DNA from: Planococcus citri
Lineage: Eukaryota; Arthropoda; Insecta; Hemiptera; Pseudococcidae
NCBI RefSeq assembly: GCF_950023065.1
Contig: NC_088678.1
Coordinates: 6,996,580-7,060,579 of the forward strand
Length of the DNA stretch: 64,000 bases
Direction: 5' to 3'
Numbering within the stretch: the first letter of the stretch is position 1; the number at the start of each line of letters is the position of its first letter. The notes under the pieces were generated by a model. That model had not been told where the DNA came from. It saw only the letters and a list, made by a program, of their open reading frames with translations, and did not search any database. This document shows, one piece after another, positions 44,215 to 58,654 of this stretch. The position numbers were made by a program, and so were the translations under genes.

Positions 44215-45850
44215 AAATTGAGTCATTTTTTTTGAAACATTTGTACACCTATTGATCTGTTTACAATCGAATTGAATCATTCACGAACGATTGGTGAATA
44301 AATAAATTGCTTGATTTCATGGTGAATCATTCGCAAACGCAAACGAATCAATCAATTTACGACTGATTAGGTTTTTGTGAAACTATTGTATAGAAATTGA
44401 TCATTCTGTTTTCATGCGAAGTGAATCGAATCGAATTGAATCATTCACAACCGATTGGCGATAGGACAAATTGATCAATTTCTGGGTTGATCACGCGCGA
44501 ACGAATTGATTAGTAATTGGTGAATCATTCGCGAACGAATTGAATAATTTTTGGTGAATCGTTCACGAACGAATGGAATAATTTTTGGCGAATCGTTCGC
44601 GAACGAATTGAATTTTTTAGTGAATCATTTGCGAACGAATGGAATAATTCTTGATGAATCGTTCGCGAACGAATTGAATAATTATTGGTGAATCGTTCAC
44701 GAACGAATTAAATAATTTTTGTTGAATTGTTCGCGAACGAATTGAATAATTATTGGTGAATCGTTCACGAACGAATTGAATAATTTTTGGTGAATCTTTC
44801 GCGAACGAATTGAATTTTTTAGTGAATCATTTGCGAATGAATGGAATAATTCTTGATAAATCGTTCGCGAACGAATTAATTTGTATACTTGAGTGACTCG
44901 TTCACAAACGAATCTATTCATTTACTTAATTTTTGGTGAATCTTTCACGAACATATTGAATAATTTTTGGTGAATCGTTCGCGAACGAATTGAATTTTTT
45001 AGTGAATCATTTGCGAACGAATGGAATAATTCTTGATGAATCGTTCGCGAACGAATTGGATAATTTTTAGTGAATCATTCGTGAAGGAATTGAATAATTT
45101 CTGATGAATCGTTCGCGAACGAATTGAATAATTTTTTGTGAATCACTCGCGAACGAATTGAAGTTTTTAGTGAATCATTTGTGAACGAATTGAATAATTT
45201 TTGTTGAATCATTCGCGAACGAATTGAAGTTTTCAGTGAATCATTCGTGAACGAATTGAATGATTTTTGGTGATTTGAGAACGAATGGAATAATTCTCGA
45301 TGAATCGTTCGCGAACGAATTGAATAATTTTTTGTGAATCACTCGCGAACGGATTGAAGTTTTTAGTGAATCCTTTTTGAACGAATTGAATAATTTTTAG
45401 TGAATCATTCGTGAACGAATTGAATAATTTTTGGTGAATCGTTCGCGAACGAATTGAATTTTTTAGTGAGTCATTTGCGAACGAATGGAATAATTTTTAG
45501 TGAATCATTCGCGAACGAATTGAATTTTCTAGTGAATCATTTGTGAACGAATGGAATAATTCTTGATAAATCGTTCGCGAACGAATTGAATAACTTTTAC
45601 TGAATCATTCGTGAACGAATTGAATAATTTTTGGTGAATCATTCGCGAACGAATTAATTTGTATACTTGAGTGACTCGTTCACAAACGAATCGATTCATT
45701 TACTTAATTTTTGGTAAATCTGTCACGATCGAATTGAATAATTAATGGGTCAATTCGTTCATGAATGATTCCCTTAAATGAATCAATACTCTCACGAACA
45801 ATTCACTCAGAATTGAATCAATTCATACGTAATACAATTCGTTTGAAAAC
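44215..45850. repeat. Satellite array B of the TTCGCGAACGAA unit
   Basis: About 45 units of GTGAATCGTTCGCGAACGAA followed by TTGAATAATTTTTG. The core matches arrays A and C. Blocks of several units repeat, for example around 44881-44935 and 45647-45705. Confidence 0.9.
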
Positions 45851-45859
45851 AGATCCACT

Positions 45860-48800
45860 TGTTAATATGTAATTCGAAAGCTGCGAACTTTTGAGCACGT
45901 AATCGCGATGGTATTTCCACTTCGACCATTCGACCATTTCTCATAAATTTTACGCGGTTCACTTGTCGAGTAACCTGCCAAGCTTGACCTTCAAAAAAAA
46001 GGTAGGTACTCTCTGAAAATTCTGTAAAATTCGAACCACCTTTCCATACGAAATTTTATTACAAAACTCACCTCGTTTTTCTGCATTCTAAATATTATAT
46101 CAAATTACACGCATATTTTTCGCTCAATTTTTCACGCTAACGAAATTTTTTTCACGTTTTTTTTCAATTTCATCGCCATTTTGTAAGCCTGACTTTCAAA
46201 ATTTTCATCTCGTGTTACTTCGTAGTATCCTTTTTTTTGCACCAGGCACTCTTAAGTACCTTCACTACTAAAACCATGTGTAGCATTCTACGAGTAGGTA
46301 CATTTTCGAGATCTTTTACTTACACACACACAGACAGTACGAGTTCGCAAACTTTACAACATCATAGTTGGAGAGATACCCAGACCAACGAGTGGCGAAT
46401 AAAGAAGTACACGCGTATATACGAAAGCACGTACGTGTATAATTTTTAATAATAAAGTAGCAAGATGAGGCTGGGCATGTATTTACGATGCTTTTAAAAT
46501 GCTAGGCGACGCGTTAAACAGCATTGGCGAACAAGACGTCGAGAGTCTGGTCTCTGTTGAGCACTTGAGAATAATCTCAGAGTAACGTGTACTCGTTCGT
46601 ACTCTTACTCGTAGGTTGGAGATATTCTTCTTGAGCAAAAGTTGTAGTATCACGCAGATAGAGACGCAACATACAGTAGGAAAGACCGAGAGATGGAGAA
46701 AAGGCTAGCCTTTTAATTTCTACCCAATGTCGTGTAATTATTAAAGTTGATACACTCGGGAATACGTTTCGTTTCTTATCACTTCTACTCTCTTTGACTC
46801 ATTAATAATAATGAACAATTCAGCTAAAGCTGAATAAAGCTCTGGCTTAATGAATCATCTAATATCGTTGTAAAAACTAAAAATAGTACGACACGTCGTC
46901 GCGGCGAAGCTTTTATATTACGTAATAATGCTCGAATAAAAATTAACCCTAACGTTGCTGTTGAAGACAAAAAAAAAATAAGCAGATATCTCTCGACAAG
47001 AGGTATTGTTTGTGCAAGGGTCCTTTTTTCTGGTCACTGTGGAGAACTGGAGATGTCCTGAGCTTCAGTCGTTCGTTTCGAAACGATTCTTTTTGACATA
47101 TTCTCGAGAAAAAACCTCCCAAAAGCCACTTACACGTGTTCTCGTGTGTATTTTCGGTCTACAAAAATCGTATAAAATATTAAACGCACTCGCAAAATGG
47201 TCTCAGCTATTACAGAACGAGAGAGAGACGAGAAAAAACCCACGAGGCAGGAAAAAGAGGGAAAAAATTTACCCAAAGATTTATTATTTGTCGCATGATG
47301 CGGTTTACCAAGCACGTAGCATTCCATTGTTTCACGCGAATAAGCTTGAAATACGCGATAGAAATCGCTAGTCGCATTTTTTTCTCCATCGTTTGTCTTT
47401 ATTCAAATTGCATGTACGCGACCATAAGGCAAAGCAGCGTTTTCCAAGACGTCCGTTGCGTTGTGACTGACGTTAATTTCATTACAAAACGAGTAGGTAT
47501 TTGAGTATAAAATCTATTATAAAAATTTTCCATCTCTGACTCAGCTCTGTGCTATACGCTGCATTGCGAAAACGCGAGCTTCGGTTTATTTTTCATATTT
47601 TGCACGTTTTTTTTTCTTCTTCGAAAACGACTGGGAAAAAAGAGAGAAAAAATTGGACCCGAGATGCTGCGCGGTTTCACCTCTTTGCCAGGTTTAAATT
47701 GTTTTAAAAAATGCGAATAGAATTATAAATTATCTTTAAAAATGGTACGTCGCATTTTAATGTTGTTATTATGTTTTTTTGTGTGTTTTTTTTCTTCTTT
47801 TACTTCTTCGTTTCGTACTTCCAAACGATGGGCTAGCTTCTTTGATTTATTCTTTATAATCAAGAAATACTGGTACGTACTGTGCACGCCAACGAGAGCT
47901 AGCATGAGGTAAATTAGCGGCAAAATTTTAGACGAATTTCCTCGCAGAAATATGTATTCGAATGTGCAGTGTTTTGGGTTGAAAATTGTGCATTGAAATG
48001 AATGTTCAGACATGGGGAAAATTCTTAAAATAGCGTTAAAATGATGTATGGGTGAACAGGATGTCATAAAAATTGCTTAAATTGTTATTGAAAATCAGAA
48101 AAATTATCAGTTTCACGAACCAAATGGTAGTCTAGATTCAGGGGGAGGATTCTTGGTCAAACTAGCCAATTTTGGGTTTAGATTCTCCATGTTTGCTCAA
48201 TTTTTTATTGCAAGTTTCGAGTTCCTTATGTTGGGGAAGGAGGAAAATCGTTATCATAAGTTTCCCAACTCCCCTATTGGGTAAGGAAATTTTCGTTGTG
48301 GTGACTTTTCTCAATGAAAGGGCGTTCTAAAATATCCCATTAAGCCAAATTCCAGGTGTAAAATTTCTTTTTATCGATTTTTGGCGAATTTTTGAAAATT
48401 CATAAATTTGAAGTCTAGTTTATTTATTTTGTGATAGTTTCGAATTTCTTAACTTCCTTTCTAGCAGATTTTTAGACAGCCCAGTTCTGAAAAAATGTCG
48501 TAAGAGGAACTCAAAGAAATTCAGGATTTTTTTATCGCAGCTGAGAATATAAAAATCTGCTAAAGGCTCCAAAATGGCTTTGAAAGGTCAAAAATAAACT
48601 TCGAACTAAATTTCAGATTTCCATCTAAACTTTATCGGATTTTAATTTTTCCATTGAAAATTTCAGCAATTTTTAGAAGGAGGGCAGATTTATGCAGGCG
48701 TTGGAGTGAGACTAATCAAAATAATAAGATTATATTCGTATCTATGTGCTCCCAAAAACTCTAAAAAACATGTGACACGATTTTTTCCATTTTCACGACA

Positions 48801-48900
48801 TTTTTGTGGGGTTGTAATGGGAGAGAGGTGTAGAGAGGAGCGTTGAGGAAGCCCAACTAATTTTTTTTGGGGGGGGGAGTGTTTATAAATGCAGGATTAT
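45860..48900. other. Non-coding stretch, no gene recognised
   Basis: Largely unique. A diverged CTGGAGG-like patch lies at 48360-48660. Short frames at 47006 and 47723 are not supported by any domain. Confidence 0.4.
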
Positions 48901-48921
48901 CACACCCGTGAAGAAAGGGGT

Positions 48922-49245
48922 TTAGATTTGGTTTATTAGGTTGTTGTTTTTTAGTAGGGTTATGAATTTTTGGATTTCGCAGTAGGTTTGTCTGGGATAT
49001 TCATTGAATTTGGGTCTAATTTGGAGAGATAGTCTTGTTTGTTGTAATTTAGGGCAGGAGAATAGTAAATGTTGGATGGATGTAGGTTCCTTTTCACATA
49101 ATTTACAGGGGGTTTTTTAGGAATTTTTTGGTAGAGATGGTTGTGTGTGATTTTAGAGTGACCTAAATTTTTTCATTTATTGAAAAAGCATATCCAGTAT
49201 GTAAGTTAGAGATTGTAGAACCATCAGTAAAGAATAAATATTGAA
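48922..49245 (-). pseudogene. LINE RNase H and C-terminal zinc segment, fragment
   Basis: The minus strand reads FFTDGSTISNLHTGYAFSI (RNase H first motif with the catalytic Asp), then after damage PCKLCEKEPTSIQHLLFSCP, the conserved Cys/His segment near the end of Jockey/I-type ORF2, and a short tail to TAA. The part between is frameshifted. Confidence 0.7.
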
Positions 49246-49369
49246 CTCTGTGCAGTTTGATGTGAGTTCCAGATAATGGCTTTTAATTTCTAATTGGGGA
49301 TGGATGATATTTTTGATAGGTATTCGTATTCAGAGTTTCCAAAAACATAATAAATACTTTCTACGATTT

Positions 49370-50525
49370 CGTCAACGAAGTGAATCGAATCGATTCATTC
49401 ACAACCGATTGGCGATCGAACAATTTGATTGATTTCTTGGTAAATCATTCGCGAACGAATCGATTCATGTACTCAATTTTTAGTAAATCATTCACGAACG
49501 AATTGAATCATTTTTTGTGAATCATTCGCGAACGAATTGATTCGTATAATTGAATCATTCACGGACGAGTTGATTCGTATAAGAGACTCATTCGCGAACG
49601 AATCGATTCATGTACTCAATTTTTAGTGAATCATTCACGAACGAATTGAATCATTTTTTTGTGAATCATTCGCGAACGAACTGATTCGTATAATTAAATC
49701 ATTCACGAACGAATCGATTCCCATAAGTGACTCGTTCGCGAACGAATCGATTTATTCACTCAATTATTGATGAATCATTCACGAACGAATTGAATTATTT
49801 TTTTGTGAATCATTCGCGAACGTGTTGATTTGTATAAGAGACTCATTCGCGAACGAATCGATTCATGTACTCAATTTTTAATGAATCGTTCACGAACGAA
49901 CTGAATCTTTTTTTGTGAATCATTCGCGAACGAGTTGATTCGTATAAGAGACTCATTCGCGAACGAATCGATTCATGTACTCAAGTTTTAGTGAATCATT
50001 CACGAACGAATTAAATCATTTTTTGTGAATCATTCGCGAACGAATCGATTCATTTACTCAAGTTTTGGTGAATCATTCACGAACGAATTGAATCATTTTT
50101 TTGTGAATCATTCGCGAACGAATTGATTCGTATAATTGAATCCTTCACGAACGAATCGATTCCTATAAGTGACTCGTTCGCGAACGAATCGATTCATTTA
50201 CTCAATTATTAATGAATCATTCACGAACGAATTGAATTATTTTTTGTGAATCATTCGCGAACGAATCGATTCATTTACTCAAGTTTTGGTGAATCATTCA
50301 CGAACGAATTGAATCATTTTTTGTGAATCATTCGCGAACTCATTGGCTCGTATAATTGAATCATTCGCTAACGAATTGGCATTTGCGAACGAATTGATTT
50401 ATAAATTAAAGAATTGATCAATTCGTTGGTGAATGGTTCTTTCAATAAATTGATCAATTCGTTGGCGAATGTTTTTTTCAAAAAATCGACTAATTCGTTC
50501 ATGAATGATTCACGAAAAATTGAGA
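49370..50525. repeat. Satellite array C of the TTCGCGAACGAA unit
   Basis: About 34 units with a visible higher-order pattern: GAATCATTCACGAACGAATT, TTTTTGTGAATCATTCGCGA, ACGAATTGATTCGTATAA, then ACTCGTTCGCGAACGAATCG and ATTCATTTACTCAA recur as a block. Same orientation as B. Confidence 0.9.
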
Positions 50526-50529
50526 GTCG

Positions 50530-53500
50530 TATATTAGTACTTTGTAGGAATCGTGCAGGCCTTTCTAGGTAACGAGTTTTAAAAAATGTTGTAAAAATTC
50601 TTGAGGAGAGGGAGGGTGGGTATGGGAGGTTGAGGCGTTCACATTTAGCACTCCCAAAAACCTTTAAACCAATACACGTCACATGATCAGGGCTGGAAAC
50701 TGAAACTGAAACGGAGAAACAAAAAATGAAAACTGAAACTAAAACTTTTCTCATCTTTTTTCCAGTTTTCATATTATTAATTTTTTTTTAACCATTTCTC
50801 CGACCCCTTTTCGGCCAGTTTATTCTTCAAATTCTAATTTGAACTTCCCTTTCTTCAACTATCAACACTCGAATACACAATTTTTAAATTGTCAATGTGT
50901 CAGATTGCCAAATACAATACGTAGGTACTTCATAGCATCCGCATAGTACCTATGTACATATAATGCGATTTCTTTATACTTTTTTTTCGAGTAAAAAATT
51001 TTAAAAAATGATGAAATTTTTTTATTTTTGAGTGTTTTTGGTATTTTTTTTTTCAACATAACAATGAATTACAAAACTAAAACTGAAACTGAAAAAAAAG
51101 AAGAAGAAAAAAAGATGAAAACCAAATGTACCTAAAAGTGAAATTGAAAACTGGAAGTAGAAAAATGAAAACCGAAATTTCTGATTTTTTTTTTTTTAGT
51201 TTCTTCTGCTCTGCTCACGATTTTTTACAGGTATTTTTAATTGGGCGGGGGAGAGTGTCTATGGATGCGTAGGAAGGGTCGAATAAAAAATAAGAATATG
51301 ATATTCGTGTCCGGGTGATCTCATAAAGGCAGCCTTAATTAACCACATGTGACATGAACTTTTTAATTTTCAGATTTTTTGGGAGAGGGGATGTTGATGA
51401 GAGCGTGGATAGAGCTGAATCTGATGAATGATTCGAATTTCGTATTTGGCACTTCCAAAAACCTAGTAAACTATAGATCACACAATTTTTTCAACGCTCA
51501 AAAAATGAGTTTTCTTTTTCTTCATCTTTTGAGCAATTTGGTTGCTTCTCATTTATACCTTTCCCGCTCCTCTTTCTCCTTTAATTTTTGAATTATGACA
51601 CCGAAATTTTGCAAGTTTTTCAAAATTGAGCTTTCAAAAGTAGCTCGACTTTGAAATTTCGAAATTTTTGACTAATATTTTTGTAACTGCTCTCACTTAG
51701 TTACTTTTTCAACTTTTTGTAATCCTGATGCAAGGAACATGAAAAAATTGTGCGAAATCGGTACGCCAATTGTCCCCAAAAAGAGCCAAAATGAAATAAA
51801 GCATCTAATAGTTCGAATTTATCGATTTTGTGACAATTAGATTGATTCAAACAGAAATGTCCGAAGTAGGTATGTTTTTGCTGGTTTAAATCCAAAATTC
51901 TCTACATCCTTTAAGTTGAAAATTGAATCCCAAAATCTGCATTCGAGGTTCCGCAGACAAACTCCCCTTAAATTGAAAAAATAATGAACTGATTGCGAGG
52001 AGGCATTTCACTATTTTACTGCTTCAAACTCCATCTCCATCAACGCGATTCTCGTCCTCTCATTTATGTAAAAAAACTGGAAATTCGGCCAACTACCCTA
52101 CACCGCGAAGCTCACATTACATTGCAGTTTTCATTCCAGCTACATAATTTGTATAGCGTAAAAAGCGTGTGCAACTTGGCGAAATTTCCATTACACATTA
52201 CTCGGTTTGGTTCTGTTCGGTTAGAGAGTAGAGAGATACCAAGAATACAGTTCGAGTTCGGTTATGAAGTTGCACACGAGGCGGCGAAGGGCAACAAGCT
52301 GGCGCCAGCTATTAAATTACCGAAGAATAAGAAAAACTTTCACAGCGAAATAATATTCTCGTAATTTTAATATTTTGATAAATCCGTTATTTAAACGTTA
52401 AATCCGAGCGTAGTAACGTACTCGTAGTTTTTCTCAGAGCTGTATTTCCTCTCCCCTGTGCCCCCGCAACCCGAACTCCAATCTGTCCCGTCTTCAATTT
52501 TTCGTTCGTTTTCCCATCTGAATTGTAATAAGCGAGGTTTTTATTTAGTTCAACGAGTTGTAACGTCGTATACGGCGTACGATGCGAATTTTCGTCAAAA
52601 TACGTATTACGTATTATCATAGATGCGGATTTTGATTTTCACTCGAGTTTAGATAATTTGAAACGTGTAAGGGGTTGGTAATTGTTGTATTGTGTTTAAG
52701 TAGCTCTTCGAGAGGTCGCGTTCGGTGGAAAAATTTGAGAAAAAAAATCGCTTTAGAAGTGAATCAACCCAAACACTTGTTTGCTGTTGCCCAGTGTTAT
52801 TTTATGTACTCGTTGTAGCATCAAGAAACTGACCAATTTTTCATTAAAAAAAAAAAATAATAATGAAAAATAGCACAGAACTGTATAAAAACTGAAAAAT
52901 CTCGTTAAAATGTCCCAAGTATCTAAATTCGATTATTCGTTGAAATAGGAAAAAAATTCATCAAAATAACAAATCAAATTAGGCACATTGGCAAGCAACA
53001 AATCATCCGACTATTTTCCTCTGGAACTTTTAAAACGAACACAATCTCGATAAGAAAACCAAACGTTAGGTTACATACGTAATAAAATCGTCCTTCGACT
53101 TTCCATCTCATTCTCGATAGCAATCTCCCATACTATGTATACGACGAGTCGCCAATTCAATCCGTCTCCTATATATTCTTTTGATTACAAATAAATAATA
53201 CTTACTCAAAGACTCCGGAAAAAATATCCGAGTCTGATTTTACATTATACATAAACGTGGGAAAATAATTCGTCTCGAATTCTCGATCCATAATATTCAA
53301 TTTTCTCATCTCAGCGACCGAACTTTTCCTCTGCTTTTTCCTTTCGTCGTCTGGATACCGAAATCCAGACTTTCTCTACCGTTGTCGTCCTACAGGGAAA
53401 ATATCCCTAATAAAATTAAAACCTGTGTGGTTGAAAAAAAAACATACGAAAACCGAACAACGACAGGATGTATAAAAAAGACCACTACGGTACACATGGT

Positions 53501-53846
53501 CCGGACAATGGGGATAAAAACGCGGAATACGCAATTAGGTAAAACATATTTTTATGTTCTCTTACCCATTGATAGAGAAAGACCTGAACGTGGGGTTTCG
53601 ATGAAAAAAAAACCTAAAAACTGCTTTCCAAGAAATTTTTTTCCTCGTTTATAAATATTTGTTTTGAAAGCAAACATAGCTCTTTCGTTTCAATGGGTCG
53701 TATGCTACATACATAAATATATATATGAATTTCAGAAACTGCTCAGTACTCGTATACCAACTTTCGCGACCGATTCTCACCCATAAATGAACCGAAAATT
53801 AGAGCAAAAGGGACACACCAAGCCACCTTATTGAAACATCCACAGA
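50530..53846. other. Non-coding stretch, no gene recognised
   Basis: AAACTGAAACTGAAA-rich patches lie at 50700-50750 and 51080-51180; the rest is unique. The frames at 51993-52364 and 50368-50772 have no domain, and the latter runs into satellite C. Confidence 0.4.
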
Positions 53847-53850
53847 TTAA

Positions 53851-56262
53851 CCCTTTGAGACCCGGTCGAGAAGAACCAGACGGATGAAAATTGAAAAATT
53901 TCTTTATATGGGAAGAAGTAGGCTGAAAATTTCATTTTGGAATTTGAGGAAATGCTCAAAAAATGTACATTTTTTTCTACCCCAATTCCCGAAATAAATT
54001 ATCTAGTCGGGGAGCCCGCATAAGGATCTATTGTACCCCCCTTCGATCCTCCAGAACAACTTTTCTCTTGAAGCGGGAGTCCTAAGGAACATTTATAGCC
54101 CCTGTCCTAAAAAAAAGTGGCGCTTACAAAATGGCGGCCATTTTGATTGACAGGTCAGTCGAAATCGCAGATTTTGCGTTCCAATGTAGGACTTGCACAA
54201 AATTTTTTTAACCGTACAGAAGTAGATCGAAAGATCAGGCAAAAATTTATCATCTGTCAAAATTTCAAGTGCTAAAGTGTCTTTCCCGATTTTTGGTGAA
54301 TTTTTAAAAATCAAATTTAGGCCAAAACTGAGAGAAAAAAATCAAAATTTTACCAAATTGACCAAGAAAGCTGAAATTTGGGAAATACCCTATTTTCGAC
54401 ATGCCAAATCGATTGGAAACTGTTTGAACCCATTTTGAGTAGTTCTGGAGCCTCCAGCAGATTTTTGAAACTTGAAATTTCCCAAAATTTCATCAAAAAC
54501 GGAGATGGAAAGCCAAAATTTATTCTGCAAACTGATTTCAATACGCTACGAAGTCAACTGCAGGTGGATTTTAAGTCGTTTTGGAGCCTCCAGCGACTTT
54601 TTGAAAATTACTGGAGCCTTCAGTAGATTTTTGAAACTTGAAATTCCCACACAATATCATCACATTGAGCTGGAAAGCTAAAATTTGCTCTGCAGTTAGC
54701 CTCCAGCAACTTTTTGAAAAGTACTGGAGCCTCCAGTATAGATTTTGAAACTTGAAATTTCCCCAAAAATTCCATGAAACGGAGATGGAGAGCCGAAATT
54801 TACTCTGCACTTCAATTCTAACACCCTCTGAAGACGACTTCAGGTGGGTTCAAGTCATTTTGGAGCTTCCAGCGATTTTTTGAAAATTACTGGAGTGTTC
54901 ATGCACCAGATTTTTTAAACTTGAAATTCCCGCAGCATTTTATCAAATGGAGTTAGTAAGCTTAAATTTACTTCGCAAACCAATTTCAATACAATATGAG
55001 GTCGACTGCATGTTGATTTCAAATGGTTTTGAAGCTGGAAATTTCAATTTTCGAAAAAATGCAATACAACATTTCAAAAATTCGCTGGAGGCTCCAAAAC
55101 GATTTGAAATCCACCAGCAGTCCACTTTGTTGAGTACTGAAATTAGTTTGCAGAATGAATTTCAGCGTTTCATATCTCCATTTTGATGAAATTTTGAGAA
55201 ATTTCAAGTTTCAAACATCTACTGGAGGCTCCACTAATTTTCAAAAAGTCGCTGGAGGCTCCAAACAGACTTGAAATCCGCCTTCAGTCGACTTCGTAGC
55301 GTATTGAAATTAGTTTGCTGAATAAGTTTCAGCTTTCCTACTCCATCTGATAAAATGTCGAGGGAATTTCGAGTTTCAAAAATCTGCTGGAGGCTCCAGA
55401 ATTACTCAAAACGGTTTGAAACAGTTTCCAATCGATTTGGCATGTCGAAAATAGGGTATTTCCCAAATTTCAGCTTTCTTTGTCGATTTGGTAAAATTTT
55501 GATTTTTTCACTCATTTTTGGCCAATAAATTTGATTTTCAAAAATTCACCAAAAATCGAAAAACGTACTTTATCACTTGAAATTTTGACAGGTAATAAAT
55601 TGTTGCCTGATCTTTCGATTTACCTTCGTATGGTTTGAAAAATTTTGTGCAAGTCCTACGTTGGAACGCAAACTGTGCGAATTCAGTTGACCTGTCAATC
55701 AAAATGAACACCATTTTGTAAGTGGAACCACTTTTATTTTGAGAACAAGGGCTGGAAATGTTCCTAAGCACTCCCGCTTTGCGAAAAAATTTGTGGTGTT
55801 GGATCGACGGGGGAGGGGTGCAATAGATCCCTATGTGGGCTCCCCGACTAATCCTCAGAGTCAACATCCTTCATTTTTTACCAAAAATTTTTTTGATTTG
55901 AAACTAACTTATGTCACCCTACACTTGCAATGGTCACAACTTGTGTCTGAAATCATATTTCATTTATTCTCAAAATTTTGGATTTTGGCTTCAAAAATTT
56001 TTGACGTAATAAATTATTCAAAATTTTATGATTTTCGTGTTAGAGAAACTTTTCGGAAAATTTTCGTATCCTCCCATCGAAAGTGTACTTTTGAAATTGG
56101 GATAGAAAAAATGCCCATTTCTGAGCATTTCCTCAAATTCCAAAATGAAATGTTGAGTAAACCTCATTTTTTAAAAAATTTCCCTTAACGAAGTTATACT
56201 CATTCCCACGTAATGAAATTTTTCAATTTTCAACCATTGGATTCTTCTCGGGTCTCAAAGGG
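53851..56262. mobile_element. piggyBac-like MITE (TTAA target) carrying a nested foldback element
   Basis: Ends are CCCTTTGAGACCCG at the left and CGGGTCTCAAAGGG at the right, each flanked by TTAA (53847-53850 and 56263-56266). The arms stay similar for about 150 bp (AAAATTGAAAAATTTC, TTTCATTTTGGAATTTGAGG, AATGCTCA). CCC...GGG ends with a TTAA target are the piggyBac pattern. There is no transposase. The foldback element 54006-55848 splits its interior. Confidence 0.78.
54006..55848. mobile_element. CTGGAGG-family foldback MITE, 1.84 kb, nested
   Basis: Mirrored ends GTCGGGGAGCCCGCATAAGG and CTATGTGGGCTCCCCGAC, flanked by TA. The inner order is as in the 23446-25985 copy: ATGGCGGCCATTTTG, ATTGACAGGTCA, then CTGGAGGCTCC units in both orientations around an axis near 54.93 kb. 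Confidence 0.75.
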
Positions 56263-56266
56263 TTAA

Positions 56267-58640
56267 GAGTAAAGGAGCAACTATATGAGGGAACACACAG
56301 AAAAAAAATAAGGTGAAACTACAGAGTTCAATGAAGAGAAAATAAAAAAAAGAGACGTTAAAGAATGAAAAACACGAGAAGAATGCGAAAATTGCAGCAC
56401 AAATCTCCCAACATTACGATATGCTACGTGTCTTAGTGGTAGACTGCGAAGCTAGAACCTTGGCTGACGAGGGGTCTGTACGGGGGTAAAGGGGTTCAGT
56501 ATGCGGCAGGGTATAGAAAAAAGTAAGAAATCGACTTTTTCGCATAGTTAGCTTTAAATTATAGCCTTAAGTCAACTTTCGGGTGTGCTGGATGCGGCAT
56601 GGCAGCTGCTAACTATAAAAGATAAATTGGCTAAGATATTCGTTCTCATTTCGTTTGCGCTTTGCGGCTCGGGCTCGGGCTCGGGCACCGGCACAGCTTC
56701 TCACTCACCCATACAGTGCAGCGCGTAACATCCTATATACCGAAAACTTTCAAAAGAATGTTGGAATACGTGAAAAGTATTTTAACTTTTAAAAGCTTTA
56801 GATGAATGTTTAAGTACACAGATACGAAAAACTTCAATTTTTCATACATAAAAGTATTTTACCGCAAAGAAAAGGAAGAAAAAACAGAGTGAGAACGAGC
56901 TCAGTCGAGAAGAAAAAATACACCATATATACGCGTCAACTCATCGTGAGAGCGACAGAGAGAACACTACCTACAACAGTATAGTGGGAAAAAAAACACA
57001 GCAAACGCGAAAACACTCAGAAACGAAAACATTTTGACAAATCTCATTCCATTTTCCCCCAACAACCCCGACGACGAGTAAAGAGAGAGAGAGAAAAAAA
57101 GTGCGAAACCCGGTGCTAAGGCCAGAAAGAAAACGCCTAACCCGTCCGCATACATTCTAATGAAGCAAAAACGACGTGATGCTCGTGGACGCCATCAGTG
57201 TTTTCGTATTCAACTCGGCACCTTTCGAAACTTTTTTTTTTTATCTGTTGGCCCGAGTAGGAAAATTTTCTCACGCGTTGGCCAGTCTTTTTTCATCGTT
57301 GATATCTTTTAAACATGTATATATTGTATAACTGTTTCCGGAAAAAATGTGCTAAGTTTGAACGATGAGATGGAAAGAAAAATACTAAACTTGTATACTT
57401 TTTGCACGCGAGTAATACGAAATACTCGTACGTAGTACTTGGAAAAACTCGACTGAGAATTGAATTTTTTAAACGTGATGATGGCTTAAATGATATATAA
57501 TATTTTGTTTCGTTTCGTTTCTTCTTCTTCTTCTTCTATGCGGTATTTTATCAACGTGTTTGGAAAAGTTTTCATGTTGAGAGAATTTTCAAGTGTGAAT
57601 AATAAGGAAAAGGTTCTATTGCGACGAGTTCGATTATCATTTTCAATTTTTGAAAAATTTGCGACAGTGGTAGGGGAGAGAGGGAGTGGGATGGTGGTGT
57701 TCGGGGGGGGGGGGGAGTCATTAAAATCTTTGGAAGAAGGATTTTAGCCAAATTTGCTGGAGACCTTGAAACATATTTTCAATTGTGTATTGAAAATAGA
57801 AAACGTGGAACTGTAAATTCGAAGAGATAATGTTTGATGAGCCTGGAGTCTGGATGACCCAAAAAATGCCCTAGGATTTCTACCTTTGCCGGAGACCTTT
57901 ATTTTGAGTTGATGTTTGCCCCTGAGAAGTTCTTGAAAGGTATACCTATACATGAGCCCTTGGAGCTGAGTCATTTATAACACCTGATTTTTGCTTGAAA
58001 TTTCAAGAAATGAAAATTTTCGCCACATAAAAGAAAACATTTTTGGAAATTTTGACGAAAAACGAGCTAGAGAGTTACAGCAATTTTGGTAAAAAATGCC
58101 TTTCTGGCAGTTGATGAAAGAAACTTTTTGGTTGGTGTTAATTTATTGGCGAAAATTGGGTCCCTAATCAGAGTTATAAAAAAAATTAAGTTTTTCTCAA
58201 TTTTGAAATAAAACAACAAAATGCAAGATTTTTGGAAAAATTTTGACTGAAATTTTTTTTTTTTTTTGGTAATTTTTACAACAAGCATGACTTTCTAACG
58301 ATTTAGATGATAAAACTGGGCAATTTTGACAAAAAGTGTTTATTTTTTTTTTACAGAATTTACAAAAAAGTAGTAAGTATCTATTTGTCACAATTTTGTT
58401 GAAAAAGGGTGAGATTTTTTGGTATTTTTGATGAAATGGATATACAAGTATTTTGCAATTTTGACCAAACATATGCAGATTTTTTGCAACAATAATGCAA
58501 CACTTCATAAAACTCTTATTTGATTTACAAAATTCAAACTTCTCCATCCAGTTTATGTATGTACCCAGCCATGTTGGAATCACAGGAAACAGATAGATAG
58601 ATTTATTGATTGTTTTTCGCGGAAATTGTAGATAAAAATA
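56267..58640. other. Non-coding stretch with CGGGCT and GAGA patches, and T-rich repeat
   Basis: GGCTCGGGCTCGGGCTCGGG at 56666, GAGAGAGAGAG at about 57080, a G-run at 57703 and the TTTTGACNAAAAA degenerate repeat at 58020-58530. No gene recognised. Confidence 0.4.
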
Positions 58641-58654
58641 CAAAATTCGCCACT

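Noticed and set aside
33570..50525. Regularly spaced palindromic repeats resembling a CRISPR array
   Set aside because: The sequences between palindromes are themselves repeated, the genome is eukaryotic, and no cas genes are present. It is a satellite.
56436..56500. tRNA-like A box (TTAGTGGTAGACTG)
   Set aside because: No matching B box GGTTCGAATCC at the right distance and no cloverleaf could be drawn.
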